A DNA stretch of 64,000 bases from Anaspis maculata (GCA_949128115.1 OX421966.1:53193416-53257415), one strand, 5' to 3'. Counted from the stretch's first letter, positions 11,537 through 24,340 are shown. Program-made: numbers and translations. The notes: a model not told the origin generated them from the letters alone.

Positions 11537-12060
11537 TTACAATAAAATTTTATTCAAATTACTCAAGCTCTTTACTATAAAGTTGTTCAAAATCTCCTTG
11601 AATCGAATAGGAATACTGTTTGTGCAGGAGCCTTGACAGTTGCTGCAGACCAAGGAAGAGTTGATCCCGGCCCTCGGGCAACCACACCTCGTTCTGCAGC
11701 CAGTCGCACAACGGCAGAAGAGTGTGCTAAAGATACTGTCTGGTGCCAAAGGGGTCTTGATCTTGATTGAGACAAGGTGTCCACCATCTTTTCTCGTCCA
11801 TCCCCAACTTTCAGGTTGGAGGGATTCGTTCCCCAACCATTGCTGCACCTGCAGAAACACTCTGTATGTATCTTGCACCGAACTGCTTTGTGATCTTGGA
11901 GATATGGTAACCTTCCAAGATCCCGCTATACAAACATGAAGATGATGTTCAAGGGTCTTCCAAAATTTCACACCAATTCACATCGCCTCTTGCCTTCGTA
12001 CATTTTGCAAAGCCAGAAGCTGAATGCTTCGGTCTTTGGATCGCAAGGCCCCTTAGGGTG
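11537..12060 (-). pseudogene. CXC-tail protein relic, copy 1
   Basis: The minus frame ending at 11537 shows the C-terminal part of a multi-copy invertebrate protein family. DTYRVFLQVQQWLG is followed by a WGWTRKDGG segment, then a PDSIF...C-C-GC block. The cysteine cluster CRCATGCRTRCGCPRAG, with CSNCQGSCTN after it, resembles tesmin/TSO1-type CXC metal-binding tails. Upstream codons to about 12060 may belong in other frames. No N-terminal nuclease-like part was found. Related tails occur at 20500-20620 and 60180-60300. The frame from 11971 has no stop before its end, but the product is only a fragment of a longer protein. The function of the family is not established. Confidence 0.65.
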
Positions 12061-15000
12061 CCGTCTAACATCTCGCGAGTTTCCCTTCCCTGTATTGAAA
12101 CTCCTAAAGATTACGAAATCAAAGGTTATTTCATGATCATAATCGTTCAAGGAGAGGTCACATCGGTAACGAGCACACTCCTCTTGTTCCCGACTTTTTC
12201 CTTGCTCCCTCTCCAAACAGCTCACGCACCTGATGCCAGTTTAATATTCCGTTTGTGTTGTTTCGCTTATCGTTCCGAAACGTAGGTACGCGCCATGCCA
12301 TGCCCTCATTACCCGATATGCGGCGTGAAGAGCTGCTCGATCCAGCTGCCCGAGTTCCGAGCTACACAACACGGCGGCAAATTTAATTATGGAAACTTGA
12401 CGTGATCTAATAACGCGATCCTTTCAAAGATTTGGAAGGTTCTTTTTTTAACGCGTTTGCTCTCTGGTCGGCCTTTCGCCCCCCGGGGGCACCGGAGAAT
12501 CGAGTCGAGGATTCGTTCCGCCAGGAAAAACCCTTTTCAAGAGAAGGAAGGGTGGGAGGGATTGTGAGCGGCTAAGCCCCCCCCTTCCCCTCCCAAATGC
12601 GTATTACTATTTGTCTCTTCTTGCTGCGTGCACGAATGGTGAATTTTTTATACGGAGGGACATGAACGAATTTTACTAATTCAAAGGGATCCGCGGGCTA
12701 TAGGTGGAGGGTCAACCGAAAAATTGAGTGCAGCTCGCCCGGAAGAAATAAGTTCATGTTGGTGGTGGTGGCGGTAGTGATGAATGCCATCGATAAAACT
12801 ATCACGTGTGTAGCGATAGATAAACCGTTTTTCAATAATTGATTTGATATATGAGGCTGTGTCGCTTCAAGACTTACTGGGGTTGAATTATTCAATAATT
12901 CCTGGATGTTACAAATCATTTGAAATTTTATATGGGGCGAGGATGTTTCAGACGTTTCCAAAGGCGCCGCGAAAACTCGGACGAAAATGTTTGAAATTGT
13001 AATGAATACGGAGTACTAATAAATGAAACAATTCCATTCAAACGTTACTTGCAGTTCAAAGAGATGCCAAAAAAAACAGCACACAAGATTTCCCCCGAGT
13101 TTTCTTTTGTGTTGTGATAATTGTGCGGTTCACTCATAAGTGAAACCCTTTGAAATTTGAGTGTGGTCGTCCGAAGCCCTACATGAATTGAATCATTTAT
13201 GCGCAGAGGATTTCATGCGTGATTTGACGGTTTTGTACAGGGTGTTCTATCCTCCATGGCAATCGCTTTTTACTCGAACACTACGCGTTCTAGAACAACA
13301 AAATTTTCATTGTTCCATCAACCACGATCACTCAGGAGAAGCAAACTTCTTAATTAAAGGAGTTCAGAAACGTCATAATTGAAAGAAATCTCATGATTCT
13401 ACAAGATTCATCTGAAATCAGACAAAACCAGTAAGTTTACTTCTCCAAGTAACACGAAGCAAGGATATTAGTTCAAAGTAACCAATGAGATATCTTGTTA
13501 CGGTTTCAAAAATCGAATTGGCGATACAGAATAATGAAACCAAGGGGACAAAAAAAGAGAGTTGATTGTTATTTTTCGGAGACTCTGGCTGATTCTGCAA
13601 AGAAATATTCAGTAACCATTGGCATCCGTGCCATTGGCCGAGTAGCGATTCAGTGTTCCTCTGCTGTTCCTGTTGATGGCAAGCAGTACCACCAGTCATC
13701 TGATGTGCCTCGAGAACCAAAATTAAGGAAAGCGGCGCTGAATGCCACTCCTAGAACGCCGCACCGCCTTTGGTTGACAGCAACTGTCAGTAATCGCCAA
13801 CTTCATTGAAGTGACCATCTCGGTCCTATTTCTCTCGTCTGTCCAGATGCCAGAGCGGTGAGCTTCTGGAATGTTCAAAGGTACCAAATCAGTTCACTAC
13901 CTTACCGTCCAATCGGCGTCTTCACCAACGTTGTCAGTTGGTCCAGATTATCAAGATCCTGCTAATCGTTGCGATTGTCCCGAAGCTCATGCGTGCAAGA
14001 CTCGTTGATGGGCAAACCAAGTGATGCCTCTTATCTTTAACTTTACTGTTTTAGAATAAGTTACCTATTTGACATTTAGCGTGTTGTTGTTATATGTATT
14101 ATTATTGTCTCTGCGTGAAGTAAGAGACGTTATTAGGGGGTAGCTATACCGGTTTACTACACCAATTTCCCTTGGGGTAGGACGGCAGTATGTTGTTTTT
14201 CGTGTAGGTACTCTGTTTCAGTGTCGTTGCTAAAGCTTCGTTGGGCCCTTCGAGTTCTCGCAGCGTCATCGAAAAGGTAGGTACCTACGTTATAGTTTGT
14301 AAGCCAAATCTCGCGGTATTGCTCACCCTTACTATTGGCGTCCTCTGCGCAACGCCCCTTTATTTTTGTTAACACGCCATGTCAAGTTGAACCGTAAATA
14401 TTCTTAAACCTTTTCTTCCTGATCATAAACCTGATATTTTTGTAGTTTATTCTGTATTTTTAATTTTCCCAATCCCAACTATCTCCACCTCGGAATCAAT
14501 CACTTTCAGTTACGATTTCAACCCGTAATAATCTTCAACATTTATTAGCAAAATTTTGGTAAAAACTAGTGGAGAGTCCACTTATTATTGCAGTTGCACC
14601 ATAACTGACCTAGCATGAAGGGTATTCATGTGAAAACATGACACTTTTATTCCCACAATGTCTATACACCACCCCGTGTTCCAAAAGAGATCTTTTTCTG
14701 AAAGATAGTGATACTGATAATAGAAGATACATATACTGAAAACTTTGTTTTTATAGGGCATGTAGATCTCGAGTAAAACATGATTGTTATGCCGTGAAGG
14801 ATGAAACACGCTGTATGTACAAGCTCATCGATTTCGTGGAAGCACTGATGGTCGAAAATAGAGCGTGTATCTACCAATGCTGGAAGCGATTTGTTGTTTT
14901 GGAAGAGTTTTCCAGTAGCGCTTGAGTGATCGTTGTCGCAAATTGGGTCGACAATGTTCACCAAGTTTTCCTTGTAATTTCACCATCATTTGTCTGTTAA

Positions 15001-15125
15001 GCACGTTTATGCAATGAGGTCTTGAATAATGTATTCATATCTCAATTGTTCACATTTTGCAATACTTTAGCAGTGAGAAAAAGCATAAGCAGTAAGCAAG
15101 CATCACACTGGCAGATCATTACTTT
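12061..15125. other. No gene recognised
   Basis: Mixed sequence with a GC-rich island (about 12290-12640), a lone tacagggtgttc motif (13239), and frames of about 100 codons on both strands at 13418-13809. None gives a known domain. The 14570-15120 part may be decayed gypsy sequence downstream, on the minus strand, of the relic at 15130, but I could not read it. Confidence 0.4.
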
Positions 15126-15129
15126 TCTT

Positions 15130-15447
15130 TTTCAATGTAGTTCCTGCAAAAGCACTGCACCTAAGCTATCTTCTGAACTGTTAACGGATAGTTTGATTGA
15201 TTTTGTTTCATCAAACCACCGCAATACAGGACTTTTTTGTCAACAAATTCTTCAAACCATTGAATTCTCCAGTATGGATTTGATCGCAACATCAATTTTC
15301 AACTATAGCTTTCTCAGGTTAACTGGCTTTGCAGGAAAATGTGGACTAAATTTTCTAATGTAGGTAATCATTCCCAGAAATCGACTGAACTCATCACCGT
15401 TCTTTGGTGCATATATCTTATGCATTGCTTCAATTCTACATTTTTCT
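15130..15447 (-). pseudogene. Ty3/gypsy reverse transcriptase-RNase H junction relic
   Basis: Read on the minus strand, KCRIEAMHKIYAPKN is followed by EFSRFLGMITYIRKFSPHF. After several stops it continues SPVLRWFDETKSIKL, then SVNSSEDSLGAVLLQE. This is the gypsy pattern of the thumb/connection region (IxxMPxPxxxxELRRFLGMxxYxxKF) and the start of RNase H (PVLxYFDPxKPVTLSVDASxxGLGAVLLQ). The first RNase H Asp is replaced by Asn (VNSS for VDAS). Three in-frame stops show that it is dead. Neither the YxDD core nor integrase was seen nearby. Confidence 0.75.
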
Positions 15448-15449
15448 AG

Positions 15450-17188
15450 ACAAACGTTATTAAGAACTCGCTAGTTTTTGCTTACGCATACCAATTTGCT
15501 GAGCGTAAAACTTTTCGTGCGCTTCGTCGCCCAAATTCTTATTCTGGTGAACGTGCAGGTACGTATGTTACATCCGTATTTTGCCAGAGCTCCGCGCAGA
15601 ACTCCCGCAGCTTTTATTCCCAAGATAAACACTCGCACATAAAGAAAGCTAATCCCCGTTTGATGATGCAAAGAAAAAGGCAATTTTCCTTTTCTTTACG
15701 CCACTCGACTCTCTCTCCAACAAGAAAAGCGATTTTCACAGCGCACCGCGTCTTTTCCTCGTTTCATCCTCCTGGATGAGCCGGAGAACGCTCCCATAAG
15801 TATACCTATAGGGCTACCCTCTGCAGAGAGTAAAGTGACAATTTTGGTCGTCCTCTGGAGGACGCTCGCACACCGAGAAAACGAGGATTCATCGGCCTCT
15901 AATTATTCCCGCTTTTCACGTGGAGAGATGGCGGAGCCGAGAGAAGAGGATTTTGCAGAATTTATACGGTAGGTATACCGCGCGAGACAAGGCTAACGAG
16001 GAAATGAGGGCGCTAGGATGGCGCGGTGGTGAGGTTCAAGCGGAAAGATATCGAGCATGGAGAATGTCGAGTAGTTCCCGGTGCGGTTATTCCAGAATAT
16101 GGGATGGTACAATATAACTCGTATTTAGCTGCCACGTCGAGGTTTAGTTCAGCTTTGTCAGCTATACTGTGGCCAGGATGTCACTAGGATGTTTATCAAA
16201 ATTCATCAAATATTCCACAAAGCATCAAACATGATGGAAACGTTTCATAAACATTCTAATCTTGCAAGTGGAATTAAAATATTACAGAAATATTGCATCA
16301 ACATAGGAAAAACCGAGGGAAAAACGGACTATTCTACGCTAAGCCTACTCACAAAGCCGCTTTGAGCCCTGCATCGTCAGAGTTGGGAAGCAATTCAGAT
16401 TCCAAAATTAATGTTTTAGCTTCACTATTTTCGCGAGTAGACCTGCCCCCCAACCTGCCCGCTTAAATAATAATGAAATATTGCACGTTGAGACATTAAG
16501 GTGTTGTTACTTGTCTGCAAGCAATGTGCAATGTTGTAAAAAAATTGAACAATACATCACCACTGTATTTCCAGATATCGCAATTTTGCTGCAATATTTC
16601 TGCAAAGGATTTTTTTTTCAGACTTTTGTTTAAATTTTGTTTCTAACTTTGTGACCTTGGAGCAACTTTGATAAATTAACAAACATCTGTGATGAACTAG
16701 CGACAACAGATGACATGTGTGAATCATGTGGCCATCAACGTGTCTGATTATAAAAATACGTGGGTAGGTACCCGATTCATGTCCATAATTCAATAATTCC
16801 ATGCAGCTTTCGGGTACTCACAGTTCAGCTCTTGTAACAAACCTTTTGTTCCTTCCTAGTGTGAAGTCTCCAAGTAGGTGCCAATGAAAAAACACTAGTA
16901 ATCCATGCACAGAGATCCGAATAAATAAGAATGATAATCCATTACTCAGACACTACTGGAAATATTGACAAAAATTCATTGCTAAAAACGCAATGAGTTG
17001 ATAAGATAAGAAAAAAAATCAGTGCTTATTTTTTCGTTGACGTTGGCTCCTATCATGGGCCTCGAGTCGAAGTAGACGTGAGAATACTATTTCATTAAAC
17101 TGTTATCTGATGCCAATTCAAGTGATTTCGCCAAAATCTTGAAGAGCTCACATCATAATATAACAAGTAGGAAGCAGCTACCTGGATA
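15450..17188. other. No gene recognised
   Basis: The segment includes a moderately GC-rich stretch (15700-16130) with short frames and an AT-rich stretch (16180-17100). No domain, long repeat or terminal repeat was found. Confidence 0.4.
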
Positions 17189-17504
17189 TTACGTAATGGC
17201 AGTGGATCGGGTCCCGGCGGCCGGGATCTTTAAACCAAGTCTCAAAGTCCCGGCAGCCGAGATCCTTCCGGTTTTGAGCTTGGACCTCGGCAGCCGGGAT
17301 CCTGAAACTAGATCTAAAAGTCCTGGCAACAGGGATCCGATCGGTAATAATGAAAAATCCCGGTACTCCCACCTATTTTGTTCTGTAATTCCACGTTTGA
17401 GTCTGCATCTGTGGTTATATCGTCGTCACAGACGTTGCGCATAAACCTCTGTTGTGAGTTGTAAGTTAGTGGTTCCTCGAAGATTCCCCGAATGCAGGTA
17501 AGTA

Positions 17505-18146
17505 TATCGTCCCTTGCCAGGCAAAGCAACGTAAGCGCCATTTTGGCGAAAATGAGTTTTTGGTCTTGTTGGAAAGGTCTCACTGAGCCGTGTCGAATGA
17601 ATAAACCATCGCAAGCACTAAAATATTCCTATTTATTGAAAAAAATAATTGAAGAATTCCATCGTAAGCGCCGTAGTTCTGGATAAGATATCGCAAGCGA
17701 CGAAAACATATCGTAAGCACCGTTTCTTCCTTAGTATAATGTTGTACTTGGGTTTAGTTGAGTTTTGCTTGAGTATTGATACAAGGTAATGTTTTAGGAC
17801 ACGGTTAGAATTCTGAAATAAGTAGCAAATCAACGCTTACGATTCTTGAAGGAGAAGTACTATCAGGTTATGAGGGAAAGAATATCTTAAGCGACAGCCA
17901 GAAAAACGTAAGCTCCACTGGGTTCTCAAAAACAAATGATAAGCATATCGTGAGCGCCTTTTATTTTGGCTAAAATAAGAAATATTCTGTGAATATTGGT
18001 GAAATCAAGTAATTATACCTTGCATAACATAAAACATACCAAAATTAATACTCTTCCGTGAGCAATTTGCAATCAACACAATTTTTGCCTCTCCTGTAAA
18101 GTTGAGAGAATGTCGCTTACGTTGCTTTGCCTGGCAAGGGACGATA
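17505..18146. mobile_element. TA-flanked inverted-repeat element nested in the left arm
   Basis: The tips TATCGTCCCTTGCCAGGCAA (17505) and the complement (ending 18146) are flanked by TA at 17503-17504 and 18147-18148. The sequence cgtaagcg recurs inside. Beyond the tips the interior is AT-rich and non-coding. It is absent at the matching position of the right arm (near 22128), so it inserted after the big foldback formed. Confidence 0.8.
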
Positions 18147-19639
18147 TAGGAATTATTTCAATATTCAACAGTGGGTAATATCACAAGTGCTTAGATTTTC
18201 ACGATAATTTTGACCAGGCGATCGCGAGTGATAGTCGTAGCGATAGCCCGACTCCGTAGGGGGTGGGCATTTATCTGGGGACAACCAGCCCGAGAGAAAC
18301 GCTTGTCTAAAATTATCTGGGAAAATCTCGAGCACGAGTGATATTTTGATGATTATTGCAGAAAAGGAGTCCGAAGTGACAGCTGTCAGATTTGGTTATG
18401 AAGTGGATATTATCCTTGGAGGTCTAATAATCAAGGGCGTTGTATGTAATAATAGAAGAAATTCAACAATGAAAGTCGGTGAACTCTTTTTTTATATACA
18501 GGGTAGTCTAGCCTTAACGTCATTAAATTCAAGGATCGTTGGAGAATCAAAAATGAAGGGGACTCTCTTCAGATTTTTTTTTCTTTCCTTTCTATGTTGA
18601 ATTATATATTCAATAATAAAAATATTGAAAATACATTTGAGAAATGCCTAATAACGGAAATAGCCCTTCAAAGTTGGGAATAAATAACCGTTTTCTTCCG
18701 CATAACTTTTGAACCGTTCAAACGATTAGATTCAAACTCGAGCGAAAAGTTTACTAAAATTATCTTTTGTCGAATAGTAGCCGAGGCACACACGTTAAAT
18801 GGAAAGAAAACGGCATTTGATGTTACAAGCAAGTCACTTTGCACAGTTGTTACTAAGACACTAACAAACATTTTTTTCCGCAGCACATGAAAATCGGTCC
18901 CTTAGGAAAGCGGGAGGGGGGGGGGAACCCCCTTGGAAAGAGTAACTTTTTCAAATATTGACCGATTTTCACAATTTTGGTGTCGATTCCACACAATTTG
19001 ATATCACCAAGAAAAATAGAGACAATGCTAATGCTGTAAGTTACAAGGTATGGTTATTTTCAGGCGCCATTTTCAAAATATGGCCGCCAATTTCGCAAAA
19101 TTTTATCTGATTTGAAAATAACCTTGTCACATGTCCAAACCGACCAATTCAAGGATGCTCTTCACGTTTCCTTTGTCTAAAATAATATTCGGTGCATTAT
19201 TATAACTATTATTATCCGGTAAACGTGGAATGGGGGTGCAGGGGGCACCCCTCAGCAGCGGGTGTGATTGTGCACTCATCTGAACTTCGCCCTAAGTTTG
19301 ATTTTTCAGTGTTTATTTTATTTCAATTTTCATTTATCATACTTTATTCTGGAAAATCAATGAAGACAGTTTATTATCATTATTATGAATGAATTCCATA
19401 AATCTTACGTCTTATTTCAAATTCAACGCCACAACCCGAACTTGGATTTGAATATGCGAAATGTTTTGGCGGCAGTTATTCACAACTGCAGCTTGCATCG
19501 CTGTTGTTCCAAATGTAGTGACATATTGAGGTAAGGAAACAGATGTATGAAGCCAACACTGCCTTCAATTACCCTCAGTTGATCTGTAAGTGGGTTTTCC
19601 CCACAGTGAATCTCAAGAATGATATTTGAATTATTCAGA

Positions 19640-20630
19640 TTTCTTTCAGAAACGTCTCTTTCTGGTTTACCTCAAATCATAGGCTCAGTGACAACCGTAG
19701 ATGAATTCGTCAGATCTTCGGATTATCTCAAAACACCAACCTCAATGATGTCACTTGCGATCAGATGGAAGAAGCTGATGGCAGGATATTTCTTCATGTC
19801 ATGGACATGGTAATTCTCGATACTGAAAACGTCCCCATTCCAAGTTCCGATACAGACGTCGTAGTCCTAGCGATCTCCTACAACTTCGACATAAAAAGCG
19901 TCGGCCTCAAGCAATTACGGATTCTCTATGGTACCTCCAAGCATTACAGACACCTAGCAATCCATTCAATTGCAGAAGCTCTTGGAGAGTCCAGATCCGT
20001 AGCTTAGCGTGGTTTCCACGCCTACATAGATTGTGATAGCGTTTCGTTTTTTAGTTGATAGAAAGACTAAAAGACAGGTGGAGTGCTTGGAAAGATACTT
20101 ACACCGATGCATTCACACCTTTAGCTCGTTCTGCTGCACATCCTCTCCCTGAGGATACACTGAAGACCTCGGAAGAAAACACAGTCCCAGTCCGCATGTA
20201 TGGAGTGTGTGATCCTGAGTGTATCACTGTAGATCAGGTTCGCAAAAACCTATTTGCCACAGAGAATCGACCTTTGGCCCTGTGGTCCTCCGACATCTGG
20301 TGCCCTAGTACAGCATCCTCGACGAGCCGCTTACCAGGCTGGTCAGTTGTGGGTACAAGCCACGTCCACTAGCCAGTGTGACACAACTCCAGAAGGATTG
20401 GGTTGGGCACTCCAAAATGATAAGTGGGAACCAGTATGGTCTCAGTTATAGGAAGTGTGGAGTGCTTGTCATGCCTTGGACCGATGTGGCTGCAAGACTG
20501 GTTGCCAAACTATGCAATGTAAATGCAAAAGAAATCGGCTACCCTGCACTCTTAGTTGCAAGAGCCGTAAAGGAGGCTGCACCAACAAAAACTATGCTTT
20601 CAGTTTTTTTTTATAAATTTGGAGGAAAGT
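19640..20630 (+). pseudogene. Nuclease-like/CXC protein relic, copy 2 (foldback cargo)
   Basis: Frameshifted plus-strand frames follow the order of one protein family. DQMEEADGRIFLHVMD and SSDTDVVVLAIS (19750-19885) match the family's EEADxRxxxH and SPDTDVxVLA blocks. GFHAYIDCDSVSFF (about 20010) matches HAFTGCDTTSxF, with Gly to Asp. VDQVRKNLFATENR lies near 20235, ALVQHPRRAAYQAGQLW near 20310, and a GWALQNDKWEPVW segment near 20400. After a stop comes the cysteine tail CHALDRCGCKTGC, with CKCKRNRLPC (20470-20550). The paired acidic DTD and GCD blocks suggest a PIN/FEN-type nuclease fold, but that is inference. Stops and shifts show it is dead. It sits alone in the centre of the foldback. 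Confidence 0.75.
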
Positions 20631-21235
20631 ATAGGTACTAGAAGCCCCAATTATTACTTTTCAGTTCAGGACTTGATCCTACGATTGGTTCAGATGATCC
20701 AGGGAACAGTGTGCAACAAATTATTGCTAATAATATGTAACTGAATATTTCTTCATTAGTATAAATATTGAAAAAAATTGCCTTCTATGCTTCCTTCATT
20801 CAATAACTCCCTTCAGATATCTCGAATGTTATTTTAGATAAAGAAAACGTAAAGAGCGCCCCAAAATTAGTCGGTTTAGACACGCGACAAGCTTATTTTC
20901 AAATCAGATGAAATTTTGCTAAATAGACGGCCATATTTCAAAAATGGCGCCCGAAAATGAAAAAATAACTGTATCTTGTGACGTACTTCATCTCTATCTT
21001 TCTTAGCGATATTAAATTGTGCGGAATCGACACCAGAATTGTGAAAATCGGTCAATATTTAAAAAAGTTACTTTTTTCAAGGGGGGTTCCCCCCCCCCGC
21101 TCTCCTAAGGGACCGATTTCCATGTGCTGCGGAAAAAAATGTTTGTTAGGGTCTAAGTAACAACTGTGCAGAGTGGCTTGCTTGTAACATCAAATGCCGT
21201 TTTTTTATGTGTACCTCGGCTACTAGAACAAGCAT

Positions 21236-21787
21236 AACGTGTTTCATGAAAAACATCATCCAGATAGCAAGGGGTGCCTCCTCTCCCCCCCCCCTTTTTT
21301 TCACTCCTCAGTTATTTTTGATAACAGTTTGTCATATTTTCAAATTCTACATTCAATTAAGAAGAATAAGTCATTCGTGCAAAATTTTGATAAGAGGCTT
21401 CGTTTAGGTTTCAAGGTTTGGAAAACACCTCGAAAGAACCACATTCAAAGGTCTAAAAGTTAAAATCCGAATAAACTCATGATTCCTCAGCTGAAATAGA
21501 TTTTCTGGAATATCTGAGTTGATAAACCACCCTTTTTTTCCGAGAAACAAGAAGAAAAGTGGCAATTTTGGGATGTTTTGCAAAGTTTCAAGCCCAAATA
21601 TCTCTTAAACGAAGCCTTCAATCAAAATTGACTGAGATAGTGACTCCTTTTCTAAATTGAACGCTGAATTCAAAAATTTGAACAGTTTTCAAAAATAACT
21701 AGGGGGTGGAAACAGAAAAATAGGGAGGGGGGGAGGCAGAGGCACCCCCCAATATCTACGCCTCTGGATTTTTTTATGAAACACGTT
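21236..21787. mobile_element. Insertion in the right inner arm with short terminal repeats
   Basis: Relative to the left arm (near 18770-18785), the right arm is interrupted after cctcggctact. The inserted block starts AACGTGTTTCAT and ends ATGAAACACGTT. A further inverted pair lies inside the tips (aggggtgcctc near 21270 and gaggcacccc near 21740). A duplication at the insertion point could not be defined. The block is non-coding. Confidence 0.6.
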
Positions 21788-22439
21788 ACGATTATTCGAC
21801 AAAAGATAATTTCAGTGAACGTTTGGTCCCAATTTGAATCAAATTACTTGAACGGTTCAAAAGTTTCGCAGAAAAAACGGTTATTTAATTCCAACTTTGA
21901 AGGGCTATTTCCGTTATTAGGCATTTCTCAAATATTTTCTCTGAAGAAAGTCCCCTTCATTTTTGATTCTTCAACAATCCTTGAATTTGATGACGTCAAG
22001 GCTAGACCACCCTGTATATAAAAAAAGATAAAACCTGTCTGTAATTCCCAAGAAACTGAAGAAAAAAAATACTTTGAACTTATCATATTCACTATTGAAT
22101 TTCTTTGATTATTACATACTAACCAGCATTCGGGGAATCTTCGGGGATAACCACTAACTTACAACAGAGGTTTATGCGCAACGTCTGTGACGACGATGTA
22201 ACCACAGATGCAGACTCAAACCATAGTCAAACGTGGAATTACAGAACAAAATAGGTGGGAGTGCCGGGATTTTTCATCAAAACCGATCAAATCCCTGCTG
22301 CCGGGACTTTTAGATCTAGTTTAAGGATCCCGGCTGCCGGGACCCGAGCTCAAAACCGTAAGGATCCCGGCTGCCGGGACTTTGAGACTTGGTTCGAAGA
22401 TCCCGGCTGCCGGGACCCGATCCACTGCCTTACGTAATA

Positions 22440-22868
22440 CCCTCTTTACGGTATTCATGATATAGGAGTTCAGAAACTTCCTAAAGAGCAAAAAGATCAT
22501 TTCCTGTTCTGTGCTGACAACTCAAATCCTGCTACACCGAATTCGTTATCGTCTTATTACGGCAAAATGCAGCAGACAGCAAAATGGAGTCTTGTCAAAA
22601 ATGTGACACAAGTTCTCTAGCCGAATGCAACCCGAGGCGGCAAATCACATTAGTGGGGTCGGTACACATTAAACAAGTGAGTATGCCTTCACGTGCGTGA
22701 GTCTCAGTAGCGCATTTTCTCAAAGAGGCATATTGTGAACGTAAAGAAAGGTTGAAGAAGAAACACCATTCCTTGCCCACTTTCTTCATTCGAAACTCAT
22801 TGTGATATTTTGTTATCAGAATGGGGTACTTGCCAATGAAATAGATTTGAATGAAAATTCTTTCACTC
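22440..22868. other. No gene recognised
   Basis: A spacer between the composite foldback and the tandem array. A 91-codon minus frame (22595-22870) has no known motif. Confidence 0.4.
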
Positions 22869-22869
22869 A

Positions 22870-24340
22870 TTGATATATTTTTTTGTTCGAGGGCGGGAGC
22901 TGAGAGCGGCGACTAATCAACAGTAGTCTATTCTTTCCCATTTTTAGTCGGCTAACCATATAGCGGAAGAATTAGATCGTTATGTCTTCGGGGTTATGTT
23001 TTCCATTTATCTCTTACTTTGAGGGCAGCGTGTGGGGGTGGCAGCATTCGGCAAAGTAACTGTTGCACAGTTTGAGCTAGGAGTTTCTAAATGTTCAAGG
23101 AAATATGACAATCAGTGAAAATTATGAAAGTTGCATTTTTTTTTGTTTAGGGGCGGGAGCTGGAGGCGGCGACTGATCAAAAGTGGCCTATCTCTTCTCA
23201 TTTTTAGTCAGCTATCTATATAGCGGAACAATTAGATCGCTATGTTTTCAGGGTTATGTTTTACATCTATCTCTTACTTTGGGGCGGCGTGTGGGAGCGG
23301 CAGAGTTTGGCAAAGAAATGCTTCCACAGTTTGAGTTGGGAGTTTCTGAATGTTTGAGGTAACATTAAAATGTAAATCAGTGAAAATTTTTGAAAATTGC
23401 ACTTTTTTTCTTTTGGGTTGGAAGTTGGAGACGGCGCAATGTCAAAGGTAGCCTATTCTTTCCCATTTTCAGTTAGCTATCCATATAGCGAAAGAATTAG
23501 ATCGTTATGTCTTTGGGTTTATGTTTTTCATTCATCTCTCTCTTTGAGGGCATCGTGTGGGGGCGGCAGCATTCGGCAAAATAACTGTTGCACAGCTTGA
23601 GTTGGGAGTTTCTAAATGAAAGGGAAATATGACAATCAGTGAAAATTGTGATAAATGCATTTTTTTTGTTTGGAGGCGGCAGCTGGAGGCGGCGGCTAAT
23701 TAAAAGTGGCCTATCTTTTTCCAATTTCAGTCAGCTATCAATATAGTGAAAAAATTAGATCGCTATGTCTTCAGGTTCATGTTTTACATTTATCTCTCAC
23801 TTTGGGGGCGGCGTGTGGGAGCGGCAGAGTTTGGCAAAGAAATTATTGCACAGTTCGAGTCAAGAGTTTCTGAATGTTCGAGGTAAGGTTATCAGCTAAA
23901 TCAGTGAAAATTGTTGAAACTTGCACTTTTTTCTTTTGGGGGCGGAAGCTGGAGGCGGCGCCATATCAAAAGTAGCCTATCCTTTTCAATTTTTAGTCAG
24001 CTATCCATATAGCGAAAAACTTAGATCGCTATGTCTTCGGGTTCATGTTTTTCATTTATCTCTTACTTTGGGGGCGGCGTATGGGAGCGGCGTGTGGGAG
24101 CGGCAGCGTTCGGCTGAGCAAATGTTGCACAATTTGAGTTGGCAGTTGCTAAATGTTCAAGGGAACATCTCAATCAGTAACATTTGTGAAAGTTGCACTT
24201 TTTATCGTTTGGGGGCGGAATCTGGGGGCGGCGACTAACCAAAGGTAGCCTATCCTTTCCCATTTTTAGTCAGCTATTTATTTACCGAAAGAATCAGATC
24301 GCTATGTCTTCGGGTTTATGTTTTTTATTTTAAAGTGATT
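22870..24340. repeat. Tandem array of 258-273-bp units in dimeric order
   Basis: Six units begin at gggcgggagct-like anchors near 22891, 23151, 23415, 23673, 23938 and 24211. Units alternate between two types. Type A (1, 3, 5) has cagcattcggc and ctaaatgttcaagg or similar. Type B (2, 4) has cagagtttggc and ctgaatgttcgaggta. This gives a dimer of about 520-530 bp. A 21-bp internal duplication of gtgtgggagcggc type occurs in unit 5 (about 24075-24105). The array decays after 24340 into two shorter partial units up to 24636. Confidence 0.85.

Larger units (their letters stand above)
18497..22016. mobile_element. Inner inverted repeat ending in TACAGGGT
   Basis: The inner arms of the composite foldback run from 18497 (TACAGGGTAGTCTAGCC) to about 19187, and from about 20830 to 22016 (GGCTAGACCACCCTGTA). 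Palindromic TATA at both ends makes a TA duplication possible. Both arms carry a G-run or C-run segment (near 18910 and 21085). This may be an independent element inside the larger one, or the continuation of its arms. The sequence outside it (18435-18490 and 22080-22125) is also inverted-repeated, so both readings remain open. Confidence 0.65.
17198..22429. mobile_element. 5.2-kb composite foldback with 9-bp duplication and cargo
   Basis: Termini GGCAGTGGATCGGGTCCCGG (17198) and its complement (ending 22429) are flanked by identical direct repeats TTACGTAAT (17189-17197 and 22430-22438). Each tip carries four copies of a 13-bp palindrome like CCCGGCAGCCGGG at a regular 36-37 bp step. Left copies start at 17213, 17249, 17286 and 17322; right copies at 22293, 22329, 22366 and 22402. 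The arms continue inward with interruptions: left 17198-17500 and 18435-19187; right 20830-22020 and 22080-22429. The unique centre holds a broken gene (19640-20630). Long inverted repeats, subterminal arrays and a 9-bp duplication recall foldback and Mutator-like elements. No transposase was recognised. The flanking repeat is itself nearly palindromic, so the exact tip is slightly uncertain. Confidence 0.8.

Noticed and set aside
18900..18935. Sequence error in the G-run
   Set aside because: The inverted copy near 21085 has a corresponding C-run, so the run is part of the element, although its length is uncertain.
22870..24340. CRISPR array or Helitron
   Set aside because: Units are about 265 bp without the repeat-spacer pattern, the organism is an animal, and no Rep/helicase or CTRR end was found.
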